Below are positions 13,323 through 25,127 of a DNA stretch of 64,000 bases, piece after piece. The number at the start of each line of letters is the position of its first letter. Position 1 is the stretch's first letter. The stretch is taken from positions 372,001-436,000 of the forward strand of contig MCGO01000014.1 of NCBI GenBank assembly GCA_002104985.1, in the 5' to 3' direction. The position numbers were made by a program, and so were the translations under genes. The notes beneath the pieces are model-generated. The model saw only the letters and a list, made by a program, of their open reading frames with translations, was not told the origin of the DNA and made no database searches. Source of the stretch: Rhizoclosmatium globosum (Eukaryota; Chytridiomycota; Chytridiomycetes; Chytridiales; Chytriomycetaceae).

Positions 13323-13925
13323 ATGACCAACACACGCAAGATCCTCATGATCGTAGGCGATTTCAGCGAAGACTACGAAGTAATGGTCCCTTTCCAAACC
13401 CTCGAAGCCTTTGGATTCCAAGTCGACACCGTCTGTCCAAACAAGAAAGCCGGCGAGACGGTTGCCACCTGTGTCCACGACTTTGTTGGTTTCCAAACCT
13501 ACGCTGAGACCCGCGGCCACAACTTTGGCATCAACAAGGACTTTGACGCTGTCAATGTCGAGGAGTACGTGGGGCTCTACTTGCCGGGCGGTAGAGCGCC
13601 TGAATACCTTCGCTTGAATGACGATGTAATCAAGATGACCAAGCACTTTTTCGAGACCAATAAGCCAGTTGCCTGTATTTGTCATGGAATTCAGATCTTG
13701 ACTGCCGCGGGGGTTATGGCGGGCGTCCAGGCTACCTGTTACCCTGCCTGCGCTCCGGAGCTCAAGTTGGTTGGGGGTAAGTTTGCTGAAGTTGGTGCTG
13801 CTGAGGCTGTTGTCAGCGGAAACCTTGTTACCTCTCCAGCGTGGCCAGGCCACCAGGCTATGGTCAGAGAGTTTGTCAAGTTGTTGGGCGTTGAGGTGTT
13901 GCACCACGGAACCGGTGTGCTTTAA
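13323..13925 (+). CDS. DJ-1/PfpI-family protein (class I glutamine amidotransferase-like fold)
   Basis: An intronless 200-aa frame. It has the hallmarks of the DJ-1/ThiJ/PfpI superfamily: a first beta strand RKILMIVGD, the conserved acidic residue at Glu16 (GDFSEDYE), the LPGGRAPEY loop at about 87-95, and the nucleophile elbow ACICHG with Cys120-His121. The length fits the compact single-domain members. The family includes glyoxalase III-like, protease-like and redox-protective proteins, and I cannot choose the exact activity from sequence alone. ATG at 13323 is the first in frame and is preceded by an A-rich leader. The gene converges on the PPR gene, with 109 bp between stop codons. A long reverse frame across this locus (13143-14030) is its antisense shadow. 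Confidence 0.92.
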   Translation: MTNTRKILMIVGDFSEDYEVMVPFQTLEAFGFQVDTVCPNKKAGETVATCVHDFVGFQTYAETRGHNFGINKDFDAVNVEEYVGLYLPGGRAPEYLRLNDDVIKMTKHFFETNKPVACICHGIQILTAAGVMAGVQATCYPACAPELKLVGGKFAEVGAAEAVVSGNLVTSPAWPGHQAMVREFVKLLGVEVLHHGTGVL

Positions 13926-14034
13926 ACAATTGCTATCTACAGCCCTATGATCATGTATTAAATAAAAGAAGTTTCTAAGTGCATTTACTGTACAAATAGT
14001 CGTCATCGCATATCCCCTCATTTCATGCATTAAT

Positions 14035-16526
14035 TTAAGTTAAGAGTCTGGCAACCCGTTTGAACGCGAATGAATCCTCATCAATATCCAACCTCCTCAT
14101 TTCATCCACTAACCATTTCGCTTCTCCTACATCCCGCTTCATACAAACAATCTTTGCTAATATCCGAAATAGGGCAATATCCGGTTGAATTCCACATCTC
14201 TCAAGACTCTGATAAATATTAAGCGCCGTCGCTTCAATTTCAATAATTTCGTTTGTTGGCAAGATGATTGGGATCATCATCGTTTGCATCTTGGAGGATC
14301 CAACAGCAGCGATCAACGACGTAAACGTTCGCAGTGATGGGCGAACGCGATAGTCACGAACCATCAATGTGTACAACCGAATTACTTCGCTATTATTTTG
14401 GAGACGCAGATGACCAGCCATCAGGCTGTTGAAGCAAAACACATCCGGTGACAAGTGATTATGCGAAACCAGAAGCTCAAAAAACCGAGAAAATTGGTTG
14501 TACTGGTCCTGTTGAGTAGCCGATGCATTTTTCGATGAGCTGAGAACAGAGAACAAGACTGTAAAAAAGATGCGATCAAATGCTGCTGGATTTTCAAGTA
14601 ACGGATCTTCTGGATGATGATCATGAAATGCTGATGCTGCGAGCCGTTTAAGGTCAGAATGTAACACCGATGGCGAAATGAATTTTAGGAGGAGGGTGTA
14701 TGTGATGATGTTTGGGTGAAACTCAAAGTGTTTGAGGAAATGAAACACGAGACTTGAGTTCTGTAGAGATACGAGCGTTGATAAGATTGAGTTGTATGTA
14801 TCCGTGCTAGGAACCACTTTCATGGACTTCATATCGGCGAACGTGTCCTCTATCATGCGCACCATCTCCTCCTTTGGATTCTCGTAGAAATCAAGGTTCC
14901 GCAGTTGCGTCATCAAGACCATGTGGTACGTATTATGGATTCCAATCACTTCTGCTTGCTGCATCTGCTCAAATAGTTTAATGGCATAGTCGTGGCGGCC
15001 ATGGCAAATCAAGGACTTCATCAAGATATCGTAGGTGAATCTACGAGGGTATATTCCAGTTGAGAGCATAGATTTTGCTGTGTTCATGGCGGAATGGACT
15101 TCGCCGGTGGCCATTAGACGACGCATATAGAGTGACTGGAAATATTGGTCCGAGTTCATTTCTGAGAGCGAGATATTGTAGTTGCGATCAAAGCCATTGA
15201 TGTCGTTAGATTGTAGATGCGAGAGCAATAATATATGCCACATTCGTGTACTGAGAATGAATCCTTTCCCCAACGCCTTCTCACAACATCGTCCAGCAGA
15301 AGCAAGATCATTGACACTTGCATAGACTTCCATCAACGAATAATATGTTCCAACATCGGGATCCAATCCCTGAGCAGCCATATTCTGGAATAACGACTCC
15401 TCATTAAATGAGCCATCCTTCTTAAACGACAGAATATACTGATTCCAAGCCTTTAGACTCGGTTCAAGCTTCCACGCCAACATCCTGTGAAACAGCCACT
15501 TCACATCATTACTCCGAGAATCTAGATTGAGTTGTTGCAAGAGCGTAGAATACATTGTCATATCCGCCGGTACGTTATTCAACCTCTCATACTCCAAGAG
15601 ACACGATACAGCTAAATCCAGATCCCGATCTCCCGTAAACAAGTATCCTTTGAGCAATAATCGAAATATTCGGATTCCAGGCCGGGGAATTGACTCGTCT
15701 TGGAGCATGCGGTGGTACCATACAAGTGACTTCCCCATTCGATTCGTAGATATTTGAAATGCTTGCATAACTATAAAATTACGTTAGAAATGCGGTGTTG
15801 GAACTGCCTGAACGCGGGGTTACCCATCCAATATGATTCCCGACTAACAGCGAGCATAGATTTTTGGAGATTAAACAACGCGACAACTTTCTGAGCGCGT
15901 CCTTTCCGTGATAGAACCGTCATTAGAGATGAAACGTCTGTTGGTGAGAGTATCCTTTCCCGAGCTTCGATTTCGTCCCTCAACGTTAATGCGATCGATA
16001 AATCCAGGGATATGAGGAAAGAGGAGTTTGATATCAGGAGGCTGGATTCTTTGGTGGTAAAGCTAGGTTTTGAGGAGACGGGGTCAGTGAAACCTCCAAG
16101 TTGGTTGATCAGAGCGTCCCAGGATTTGCATGAATCGGTGCATTGGGTTTGAAAAGCTGAGAAGTCGGTTTTTGGGGTGGGTATATGGCCTGCAGCGATT
16201 TGGAGGAGAGTGTGAAGGCTTTGTGTTGAATGTTGGACTCCTTGTTCTCTTTCTTTCAGGAACATCCGGTATAAGGAGTACCGGCTTGATGATATTGACG
16301 ATGCATCGTTCAATAGCTTGTCCAGCGTTGACGTTCTGTGTATTGTTGTAGTTGGAGTGGTGATGGCAGTGACAGCAGCTGTTGGAAGGTTGACGGGTAT
16401 TGAGGCGATGGAGGTGGTATTGCGATACGAAAACGGCATACAGGTTTGATGCCGTATCGGTGGCTGGAGATAGTGGAAGCCTGTGCACAGGAAGCGGCAT
16501 AAAGGCCTCCTGTAAGGTTGAAGCAT
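14035..16526 (-). CDS. Pentatricopeptide repeat (PPR) protein, probably mitochondrial (2 exons, 812 aa)
   Basis: Exon 1 is 16526-15824 and exon 2 is 15770-14035. The 53-bp intron (15771-15823) has a GTAACC donor, a CTAAC branch site and a TAG acceptor, and joining it gives an open frame of 812 residues. The second exon is built of degenerate helical pairs typical of PPR repeats, such as TYDILMKSLICHGRHDYAIK and TYHMVLMTQLRNL, spaced about 35 residues apart. The N-terminus is rich in Arg, Ser and Thr with almost no acidic residues, as expected of a mitochondrial presequence. PPR proteins bind organellar RNA and act in its processing or translation; the target here is unknown. Another in-frame Met could be the true start. 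The start lies 104 bp from the end of the AONS gene. Confidence 0.85.
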
Positions 16527-16629
16527 TTGTTGTGTTTTTGCTTTTTTCCTTCACCACCGCCATTACAAACAAACACTGGGAGAAAGTACATACGGACGAT
16601 ATAATTTATTTTTAATTCATAGGAAAACA

Positions 16630-17027
16630 TCATAGTTTCGACAAGGATGCCATCTCAGTGTCACGAATGTTTGTGCACGCAATTGCAATCTCTCGAATCA
16701 GCCCAGTAATTTCATCGACAGAATTGTGAGCATGCAGACAGATTCGAAGGCGTTCTGATCCTTTGGGAACGGTTGGTGAACGAATTGGCCTCACATCGTA
16801 ACCTTTACTTTGAAGGTATGAGCATACTTGCGAAACGCGCTTGTTTCCTGTTGAATTTTTTTATTAATAAATGAAGTAGCTGGATTGAAGAATCAACTTA
16901 TGAGTACCTGGCACTATTATTCCTTGAATTGCTGTGAGGGAATCGATTGACTCTATTCCGCTTGGTAGGATAAACTTGAGTTGTGCACGAAAGTGTTTGA
17001 TCGTTTGTGTCAGCTTTTGTTGGAGCT

Positions 17028-17064
<37 letters not shown>

Positions 17065-18105
17065 TCTGTCAGGAACACGAATCGATGACAAATATGTTGA
17101 TTGCTCACATTTTCTGCTTCTTCTTGCATGAATTCATACGCGCATCGAATAGCAATGAGCGAGTGCATTGGAAGAGATGTCGAATACACAAGCGGTCTTG
17201 CATAATTCACTAAAAATTCGCGCAGAGTTGATGAACCAAGAACAACAGCTGAATAGGTGAGATTTAGACTTCCTTGTTGATTCGGGAAATGATTACGACG
17301 ATATACCTCCGTGCGCGCCAACAGCTTTTCCAAATGTATGCAACCGAGCAAAAACTCTATCTTCCAGTCCAAGCTGACAGACGAGTCCTCGTCCTTGAGG
17401 TCCGCAAACTCCAGTTGAATGGGCTTCATCCACAATCAAATGCAGGCCGCCCGCCCGTTCCCCAACCTTGTCCATCAGATTCACAATTTGTTTGAGCGGA
17501 GCGATATCCCCATCCATTGAATAAATAGACTCGACAACGACAATGATACCAGGTAACTGTGAATATCTGGATGCATTTGATTCTATCCGAGCAACCTGGT
17601 CCCATACAAGCTCTTCGAGATGACCAACGTTGTTATGCCTCCATTTTTGAATGACAACGCCCTTCCGGCACTGACGGAGGCCGTCATGGACACTGGCATG
17701 AACCAACTCATCGTAGAGAACGGAAGATCCCGGGTGAGGCAAAGTAGCAAACAGGCCCAGATTTGCATCATAGCCCGAATTAAACAACAGAGCCGTTTCA
17801 GCATTGTGGAAATGAGCCAGGAAGGCTTCAAGGTTGACGGCTGTTGCAGAGTTGCCTGAGAGAAGTCTTGAGCCTGTGCTTCCACCCAGCACCTTCCCTT
17901 CTATTTGCAGATTCGATTCCAATTCGCTGTTTAGAGCAGCAAGGAATCGACAGTGCAGCTGAGTTGAGCGGGCCAGACCAAGGTAGTCGTTTGAAGCAAA
18001 GTCCCTTGCATCTTGTGGTTGAATGACCAGTGTTCTCAGCAGGTTTTCCGATCGCCGTCTGTTTAGAGCGGTAGAAAGCAGCGAGTCGAGCGTGATTCGT
18101 GCCAT
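16630..18105 (-). CDS. bioF: 8-amino-7-oxononanoate synthase (KAPA synthase, biotin pathway)
   Basis: A PLP-dependent alpha-oxoamine synthase that condenses pimeloyl-CoA (or pimeloyl-ACP) with alanine to make KAPA, an early biotin-ring step. Exons: 18105-17307, 17248-17109, 17025-16908 and 16847-16630 (424 aa). Visible hallmarks are the FASNDYLGL start of the fold, GSTGSRLLSG, DEAHSTG (226-230), and the PLP Schiff-base lysine Lys260 in HTFGKAVGAHG. The C-terminal domain carries RPIRSPTVPKGSERLRICLH. The second intron (17026-17108) contains a run of 36 C on the coding strand just before its CAG acceptor. Removing it restores the family spacing between TSLP and QQKL, so the polyproline readings across the run are artefacts. 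5-aminolevulinate synthase is the main alternative; the motif set favours AONS. The start codon is 29 bp from that of aconitase. Confidence 0.93.
17026..17108 (-). other. Intron with a 36-nt homopolymer tract (AONS intron 2)
   Basis: G36 at 17028-17063 on the plus strand is C36 on the coding strand. It lies between a GTGAGC donor (17108) and the CAG acceptor ending at 17026. CTGAC, a plausible branch site, sits just upstream of the run. The tract therefore occupies the place of the polypyrimidine tract. The exact run length is not trustworthy in any assembly. Confidence 0.85.
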
Positions 18106-18134
18106 CTTTTTCTTTGTCGTAACTCACTAGACAA
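18106..18134. promoter_or_regulatory. 29-bp bidirectional intergenic gap between AONS and aconitase start codons
   Basis: The two ATGs (18105 reverse, 18135 forward) are separated by only 29 bp. Core promoters and 5' UTRs must therefore overlap the neighbouring transcription unit, or upstream exons are missed. The gap holds CACTAG directly before the aconitase ATG, which could be a 3' splice acceptor. Confidence 0.5.
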
Positions 18135-20798
18135 ATGGTCCACCGCCCTGCACAAATCCTCGCCCGCGTGTCCGAAACCCTCAAGAGCGTTCGCAGCAGC
18201 GGCGGCGTCACGCACAAACTGACGCTCGCCGAGAAGATTCTGTACGGGCACTTGGACTTGGCCGGGAAGACGACGGCGGACCTCGCCCAGCCAATCACGC
18301 GCGGCGAAACCTACCTCAAACTGAATCCAGACAGAGTTGCGATGCAGGACGCCTCGGCTCAGATGGCAATTCTGCAGTTTATGTTGTGTGGAAGAAAGAC
18401 GACGGCGGGTGCGTCCTCTCTTTTTCTGATTGGCCATTGATAAGAGAACATCAAACTGATTGCGTTACCAAAACAGTCCCTACCTCTATCCACTGCGACC
18501 ACTTGATCCAAGCTCACAATGGTGCCGAACAGGACTTGACTGCTTCCAAAATCAAGGAGAAGGAAATCTTCAGTTTCCTTGAGTCCTCAGCCAAAAAGTA
18601 TGGTATCGCCTTCTGGGGCCCTGGAAGTGGTATCATTCACCAAATTGTGCTTGAAAACTATGCTGCGCCTGGTACTCTGATGCTCGGAACCGATTCTCAT
18701 ACCCCGAATGCTGGTGGTTTGGGTATGCTTGCCATTGGTGTCGGAGGTGCTGATGCCGTCGATGGTATGGCCAATATTCCATGGGAATTGAAGGCTCCCA
18801 AGGTACTCGGTGTTAGATTGACGGGTAAATTGAGTGGTTGGGCTACTCCAAAAGATGTTATTCTGGCTCTTGCTGGAAAGTTGACTGTTCGAGGAGGTAC
18901 AAACTACATTATTGAGTACTTTGGACCTGGTACCGAGAGCTTGGGATGTACTGGTATGGCCACAATCTGTAACATGGGAGCCGAGGTTTGTCGTTTGGGT
19001 TTCCATCCTTTCAATTTAGACTCTCACACACACCTAAAAAAGGTTGGTGCTACTACGTCTGTGTTCCCTTACAATGCGGGAATGGCTAGCTACTTGCGTT
19101 CAACTGGACGAAGTGAGACTGCTGATGCCTCCGACAAATACTTGGCCGAAGGTCTCTTGAAGGCTGATGCTGGTTGTGAATACGACAAAGTCATTGAAAT
19201 TGACTTGTCGACTGTCGAGCCGCACATTAACGGGCCGTTCACTCCTGGTATGCCCCTTTTTTTACCTCCCATCTGACTCTCTAACCAATGCAATAGATGC
19301 GGCCACACCAATCTCCCAATTCAAGGACTTGATCAAGAAAAATGGATGGAACGATGTGGTGTCTGCTGGTCTCATTGGATCCTGTACCAACTCGTCTTAC
19401 GAAGACATGAGCCGTGTGTCCTCCATTGCTCGTCAAGCAAAGGCACATGGAATCAAAACCACCGCCGAGTTTTTGGTTACTCCTGGTTCCGAGCAAGTTC
19501 GTGCCACAATTGCTCGTGATGGCATTACTGAGGATTTGGAACAAATTGGAGGAAAGGTTCTCGCCAACGCTTGTGGACCATGTACGTTTTATTTTTATTC
19601 CTATCGTAGTACATCAATGTAATAACTATTGATATCAGGTATTGGTCAATGGAACAGAACTGATCCAGTCAAGAATGAGCAAAACTCCATCTTGACGTCC
19701 TTCAACCGAAACTTCAAAGCCAGAAACGATGGATCTAACAAGACAATGAACTTTTTGGCTTCACCTGAGGTATTAGCGTCTACTTCAATTTGATCAAAAC
19801 AGTCTTTTTTAAAAACCCTTTTCAGATTGTTACTTCCATGGCTCTCTCAGGTCGTTTGAGCTTCAACCCAATCACGGATACTCTGAATGACAAGGACGGA
19901 AAGCCATTCAAGCTTGCTCCACCAACTGGTAACTCTTTGCCCTCCAAAGGCTTCGACGCTGGTTTGTCTGAATTCCCCAGTTTGAATCCCACTTTAATCA
20001 TTTATCGCAGGTCGCCTTGAATTCAAGCCCTCTGCAACTCCACAACCTGATGAAACCGTCCAAATCACAATCGACCCAGCCTCCCAGCGTCTCCAAGTCC
20101 TCGAACCATTTGATGCATGGAACGGTCGCGACATGGAAAACTTGAAGGTTCTTGTTAAAGTTCAAGGAAAGTGCACGACGGATCACATCAGTGCTGCCGG
20201 TGTTTGGTTAAAGTACAAGGGCCACTTGGACAACCTCGCCAACAACACACTTATTGGAGCTGTGAATGCGTACAATGGAAAAATCAACTCTGTTACCAAC
20301 GAACTTACTGGAAAGGTGAAGTTCTTCATGTGTTTTTTGTAGTTTGATTCTGAACCTTTGAATTTGCAGGAAGACACGATCCCCAACGTTGCTCGAGCTT
20401 ACAAGGCAAGCAACACCCCATGGACTGTGATTGGTGACTGGAACTATGGTGAAGGGTCTGCCCGTGAACACGCTGCTTTGCAACCACGTTTCCTCGGATG
20501 TGGACTCATTATTTCGCGATCGTTTGCCAGAATCCATGAAACAAACTTGAAGAAGCAAGGTGTAATTCCAATCACGTTTGCTAACCCTGACGACTACGAT
20601 TTAATTACGGAAGGATGTTCTATTTCGACTCAAGGTTTGAGCGAGTTGGCACCAGGGTCCAAGGTTTCATTGAAGGTGACTTCCAAGGACGGGAAAGTGG
20701 ATGTGATTTCAATGAACCACACTTTGAGCGAGGATCAGATTGCTTGGATTAAGGCTGGAAGTGCTTTAAATTTGATTCGCGACCAAATGTCCCAATAA
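18135..20798 (+). CDS. ACO1: Aconitate hydratase (aconitase), mitochondrial-type
   Basis: Interconverts citrate and isocitrate in the TCA cycle with a 4Fe-4S cluster. Eight exons: 18135-18408, 18477-18985, 19043-19247, 19297-19581, 19639-19769, 19826-19961, 20011-20315 and 20370-20798; all junctions are in phase, giving 757 aa. The protein follows the mitochondrial aconitase family from end to end. Cluster ligands are Cys359 (GSCTNSS) and Cys422/Cys425 (NACGPC). Other landmarks are [25 protein letters not shown] and [10 protein letters not shown]. Intron 2 (57 bp) is a multiple of three without a stop and uses an AAG acceptor; keeping it would insert 19 residues into the invariant GAE-VGATTSV region. 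The N-terminus is shorter than usual: it begins near where homologues resume after their presequence, so either [12 protein letters not shown] is a minimal targeting signal or an upstream exon is missing. Confidence 0.97.
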
Positions 20799-20907
20799 TA
20801 CAGTGGATTGAACTCTGCACAAGCACAATAAATACACATCGCTCACAGATTTGTTTGGGTTTTTAATGGTGTTTATTTTTCTTCAGCTGTCAAAACCGAA
20901 TGTATCA

Positions 20908-21658
<751 letters not shown>

Positions 21659-22074
21659 TTTTGGATGTTGTTTTGTCGCTAAACCGAACGGCAAGAACAG
21701 CCTCACAAAGTGTGGACAAGATCTTTTATGCTGAAGGCAGTTCAACCATGTATATGCAGGCTATGCGTTTTATGGAAGCAACAGGTTTGTAAGTCGCGGA
21801 CCATGTGGAGGTGGTTGCGCCTCCAATCCGCACCACATCCATCTGCAACATTGCCAAAACCCCCTCGGCGACTTTAGAAACGACATACGTAAATAAAACG
21901 ATATATTTGAAATAAATCGTTTTACTGAATTAGCCTTTGAAAAAAAGGCGTTCAGCACAAGAAAACAATGCAATGCAAGCAGTGTGGGCACCATTCTTTA
22001 TTCACTACTTGTTAATAAATAGTAGATTTCTACTTGGATGTTTTCGCTTTTTTGACCTGACACAAAACTTGAAA
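21659..22074. promoter_or_regulatory. Divergent promoter region between calmodulin and QCR8
   Basis: 416 bp between the calmodulin ATG and the QCR8 ATG. It contains AT-rich stretches (for example AATAAAACGATATATTTG near 21893-21910) and several TATA-like segments. No ORF worth calling. It must hold the 5' UTRs and promoters of both genes. Confidence 0.6.
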
Positions 22075-22461
22075 ATGGGAGGCCAGTGAGTAGACGTCTC
22101 TCTCTACCTTGCTCTTTCAACTAACACATCGTCAGCTCTTGGTTCGGAAACCTCAGCAGAATCAATGGATACTACGGTGAGACGCACCCTTTGATCGCAC
22201 TTCCTTCACAATGAAACCCAACCAACCAAAACTGACTCACCCACATCAGAGCACCAAATCTCTCCTTTCCAGCAGAACTTGTTCAAGGGCGTCTTCAGCA
22301 CTGGAGCCCCAAAGTTCGCCTTCCGTATCGGTCGTCAGTCTCTCTTCATCCTCCCTCCTCTTGCCTTCTACTACTTCTTGGGTGACTGGGCCGTGAAGCA
22401 GAACAACTACTACCACACCAAGGCTTACTTGAAGACTCAGGAAGGTGGTGCTGACCACTAA
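22075..22461 (+). CDS. QCR8: Ubiquinol-cytochrome c reductase subunit 8 (complex III)
   Basis: Small membrane subunit of the mitochondrial bc1 complex. Three exons: 22075-22085, 22136-22176 and 22250-22461, separated by a GTGAGT...CAG and a GTGAGA...CAG intron, giving 87 aa. The pattern matches the QCR8/UcrQ family: a short glycine-rich start (MGGHSWFGNL), ISPFQQNLFKG before the membrane segment (compare the YAVSPYAQKPLQG-like region of yeast), Arg-containing FRIGRQSLFILPP, one transmembrane helix (FILPPLAFYYFLGDWA), then NNYYHTKAYL. The length is slightly below the yeast subunit. The 11-nt first coding exon means a simple ORF search from the first long frame misses the N-terminus. Confidence 0.93.
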
Positions 22462-23958
22462 ATCGTTTCAACAGTACCGATCGTGATGATGTGTGTGTGT
22501 CGGATATACTGCTCGTACTTCATGGATCATTTTGCAATGGATAAGATTCATCAAATAAAAGGATGCCGTATGGTGTCTTTAAATCTTTATCCGCGTTTTT
22601 GGTTGGTCGCACTGGTTGTATGGAGCAAACTGTCCAACAAAGAGAACAGAAAGATGCGTCTGAGTTTCGATTGAAAGTTCTGTAGTATCGGAGGAAGGTG
22701 GCAAGCAACGAAAAGGGCATCAGTGTATGAACATCAAGGGGCGAACAGAGATTAAGTTACAGTAAGTTCTCACCTAAAACGTGAACCACAAGCCTCAATC
22801 GTTCGTTTCATTGCGCATTCTGTACTACGCGTTGTATCGCACACATTTGAAGGTGTATATTTGAATGTATATCCATCGCAGCTAATATGGACTTGGCTAC
22901 TTCCACGTTGGAAGCAAGCTCATGGTTTCGGATCCAATCTTCGTGGTGGTCTACCGACTGTGGTGTCAAGTGGGGGGCAGTTTGTCGCGGAGAGTAGCTC
23001 GATTCCACAAATCAGCCGACTTCAAATTAAGTTTCAATAATGCGTAAAATAATACGATCTGTTTGATTTTCCACTAATGTATGCTTCAGGGTTGGGCATG
23101 ATTGCTGTAACCTAAATTTTAGCAAAGTTGAGTTGCTCATCAATGATTCGTTTAATCCCTCAGAAACAACAAGCACTGGGAAACGTTGATTGGGTCAACT
23201 GAACTTGAATGACAACACTATAAACTATTTCGGACATTCAAGTTTTAAACTTCCCGAAAACAGGATGTCAAAAAAACAACCCGCTGAAAACAATCACGAA
23301 AACACCTTCGCCGTCTTCACGAATGACAAAGCAGGAGTCATCTCTCCTACGCTGTATTTAGCTAAATTACGTCATTCGGCTTAAGTGAGGTGAGAAGTCA
23401 TTCTATGTCTCGCTCAAATTAAACTCCTCACTCCACACCTTCTGGCTTTGCTATCATTCATAACTCTCCTTTCGTTTGCCATTGACTTCAAGCACTTACG
23501 TGAATATCTTCAACTTCTCGGTAGAGATATTTGGAGTATGCCCCTGTCAAAGCAAACATTCGAGCTTCCTTCCCTTTGCTCCAGTGACTTCAAAATCTTT
23601 CTTACGCAGCAATCTGCTTCATGATTCTGAATTCGATTGAGAGTTCATGTTGGTACAAATTGTTTCCTCTTTATTATCACATCTGTTCCTGACCTGCCTA
23701 ATCCTGACACAGTCCACACGCACTGAAACGTCGCAGTCTCGCGTTCCTAGCTGGCTAGCACCCATGTGATGGGGCAAGGCAGTGTTTGCATAGTTACCAA
23801 GACTTCCTTGGTATACACAGGCGCCGAACCCCTCGGCTTCGAAGACTGCAACTACGTCCTTATTTCGTGTTGAATAAACGTGTTCGGACAACATTCAAAT
23901 AAAGAGCAATCTGTCACAATATAAATCCCGCCCATATTCAAACACACTGTGGTTGAAA
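22462..23958. other. Intergenic region with no supported gene
   Basis: About 1.5 kb with several short frames on both strands (for example reverse 22808-23008, forward 23190-23384). None shows a motif, a consistent splice model or a conserved look. The first 100-150 bp are probably the QCR8 3' UTR. The stretch is AT-rich in places. Confidence 0.5.
23920..23926 (+). promoter_or_regulatory. TATA-like box (TATAAAT)
   Basis: TATAAAT lies 33 bp upstream of the ATG at 23959, a spacing compatible with a core promoter and a very short leader. Motif and position only. Confidence 0.4.
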
Positions 23959-24600
23959 ATGTCACTCAGTGCACCCGTTCGGATTGTGGCCACATACCTG
24001 CACAAGAACGAAGCAGATCTGAGAAAGAATTTGGTTTCGAAGAGCTTTGACGGACTTGGTCCCTTCGCCAACGCACTCATTGCCGACGGAACACTCCTTG
24101 AAACAGGACGCAGACGTATCTACAGCAGAACGAGCCTCGAAGCTCAATTCACAGCCTGCGATACAAATGCTACGTGTACCGCCTTGATGATACAGCCCCG
24201 CCTGGTGCAACGTTTGTCTTGGCATATGGAATCAAAAAAACCAACTGTCTCCAAAAATGTCGGTGTATCAAGCGTTCTGCCAAATGGCCCACCCTGCAAC
24301 TTGGTGGAAGCACTCACAACATTTTGCATCTGTTGACACCAAGTCCGAAACGTCATCGCCTTCATCCATGCCACATCCCGCGTCTGTTGACACCATGTCC
24401 GAAACTATTCAGCAACCCGCCGCATCTACTGATACCATAACGTATAAAGACTCTGAAGGAAGTGACACAGGTGAGGATTCATATTCAAGATCTACATCGC
24501 TAATAGGTATCTCCAGATAGGATTCAGTTGAACGAACCATTCTCATCTGTCAATCAATATACCCAAACTGACTTCACTTGTCTTGATATCACATTGTAAG
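23959..24600 (+). CDS. Possible spliced or broken gene, unresolved
   Basis: Three partly protein-like stretches follow one another in different frames. The first is an ATG frame from 23959 (MSLSAPVRIVATYLHKNEAD). The second, around 24160-24240, includes RLDDTAPPGATFVLAYGIKK. The third is a Ser/Thr/Pro-rich stretch from 24257 (VYQAFCQMAHPATWW). A candidate donor (GTATCT, about 24115) and acceptor (TTCACAG, about 24153) exist but do not restore the second frame. A run of seven A at about 24235-24241 sits at another frame change. It could be a multi-exon gene I cannot resolve, a frameshifted pseudogene, or chance. The TATA-like box just upstream favours something transcribed. I recognise no family. 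Confidence 0.3.
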
Positions 24601-24655
24601 TAAATTCCGAGCTGCATAAACAAAACGCTAAAAACGCCCACAGGGAGCATCAAAG

Positions 24656-24808
24656 ATGACTCATCAGATTGGCATCAACACTCAAAAGGCTGATTTGAAG
24701 CTCAAAAAGCACCAACTTGAAGTGACCAAGGAGAAGGCCAAGTTCTTCTTTCAGTTGGTTGGGTCTGGAGTTGATGAAAAATCATCCTCTGAAAAGGCCG
24801 ATGCCTAA
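24656..24808 (+). CDS. Hypothetical 50-aa lysine-rich protein
   Basis: ATG 24656 to TAA 24806-24808. The protein is short and charged (KADLKLKKHQLEVTKEKAKF), likely helical, with an acidic Ser-rich tail. Immediately upstream is a clean intron pattern: GTAAGT at about 24597 and CCCACAG at about 24643, with a possible CTAAA branch segment. The ATG would then lie just after a 5' UTR intron, or the exon is the end of the upstream locus read in another frame. No family recognised. Confidence 0.4.
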   Translation: MTHQIGINTQKADLKLKKHQLEVTKEKAKFFFQLVGSGVDEKSSSEKADA

Positions 24809-25127
24809 GTTAATGTTTGTTTTTTTTGTTGGTTTTCTCTCTAAATATCATGCAGTGTTTCGTTTTATTTCCCTCATCTACCAATTGCACAATGTGAACT
24901 GAAAGATTCTCCATTCCCCTATTTTTTTCCTAGTGGGTAGAGCTATATAAAGTACGCGGTTCTCTTTAGGTGAAACAGTCATCTTGACAGAAAGAAACAA
25001 CACGAAAAAACAATGCCCAGTTCGGGGAAGCAAAGAAATAGAGACATATTATTTTAAACAGAGGTGTTTTTATGAGAAAAGCTTGGCGTAAAACCAAAGG
25101 AACTTGTTTATTTATTGGGTCAATAAA
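24809..25127. other. Intergenic region with a TATA box and a 14-codon mini-ORF
   Basis: Between the small ORF and the end of the ABCC gene. TATATAAA at 24944-24951 is followed 62 bp later by an A-rich leader and ATG at 25013, which opens only 14 codons (to 25057). Downstream is the 3' end of the convergent ABCC gene. No larger gene is visible. Confidence 0.4.

Noticed and set aside
13143..14030. 295-codon reverse frame across the DJ-1 gene
   Set aside because: Antisense to a clear DJ-1/PfpI coding sequence; its translation has no family look.
16864..17435. Polyproline or polyglycine proteins across the G36 run
   Set aside because: The run is inside an intron of the AONS gene; the joined exons give the conserved enzyme.
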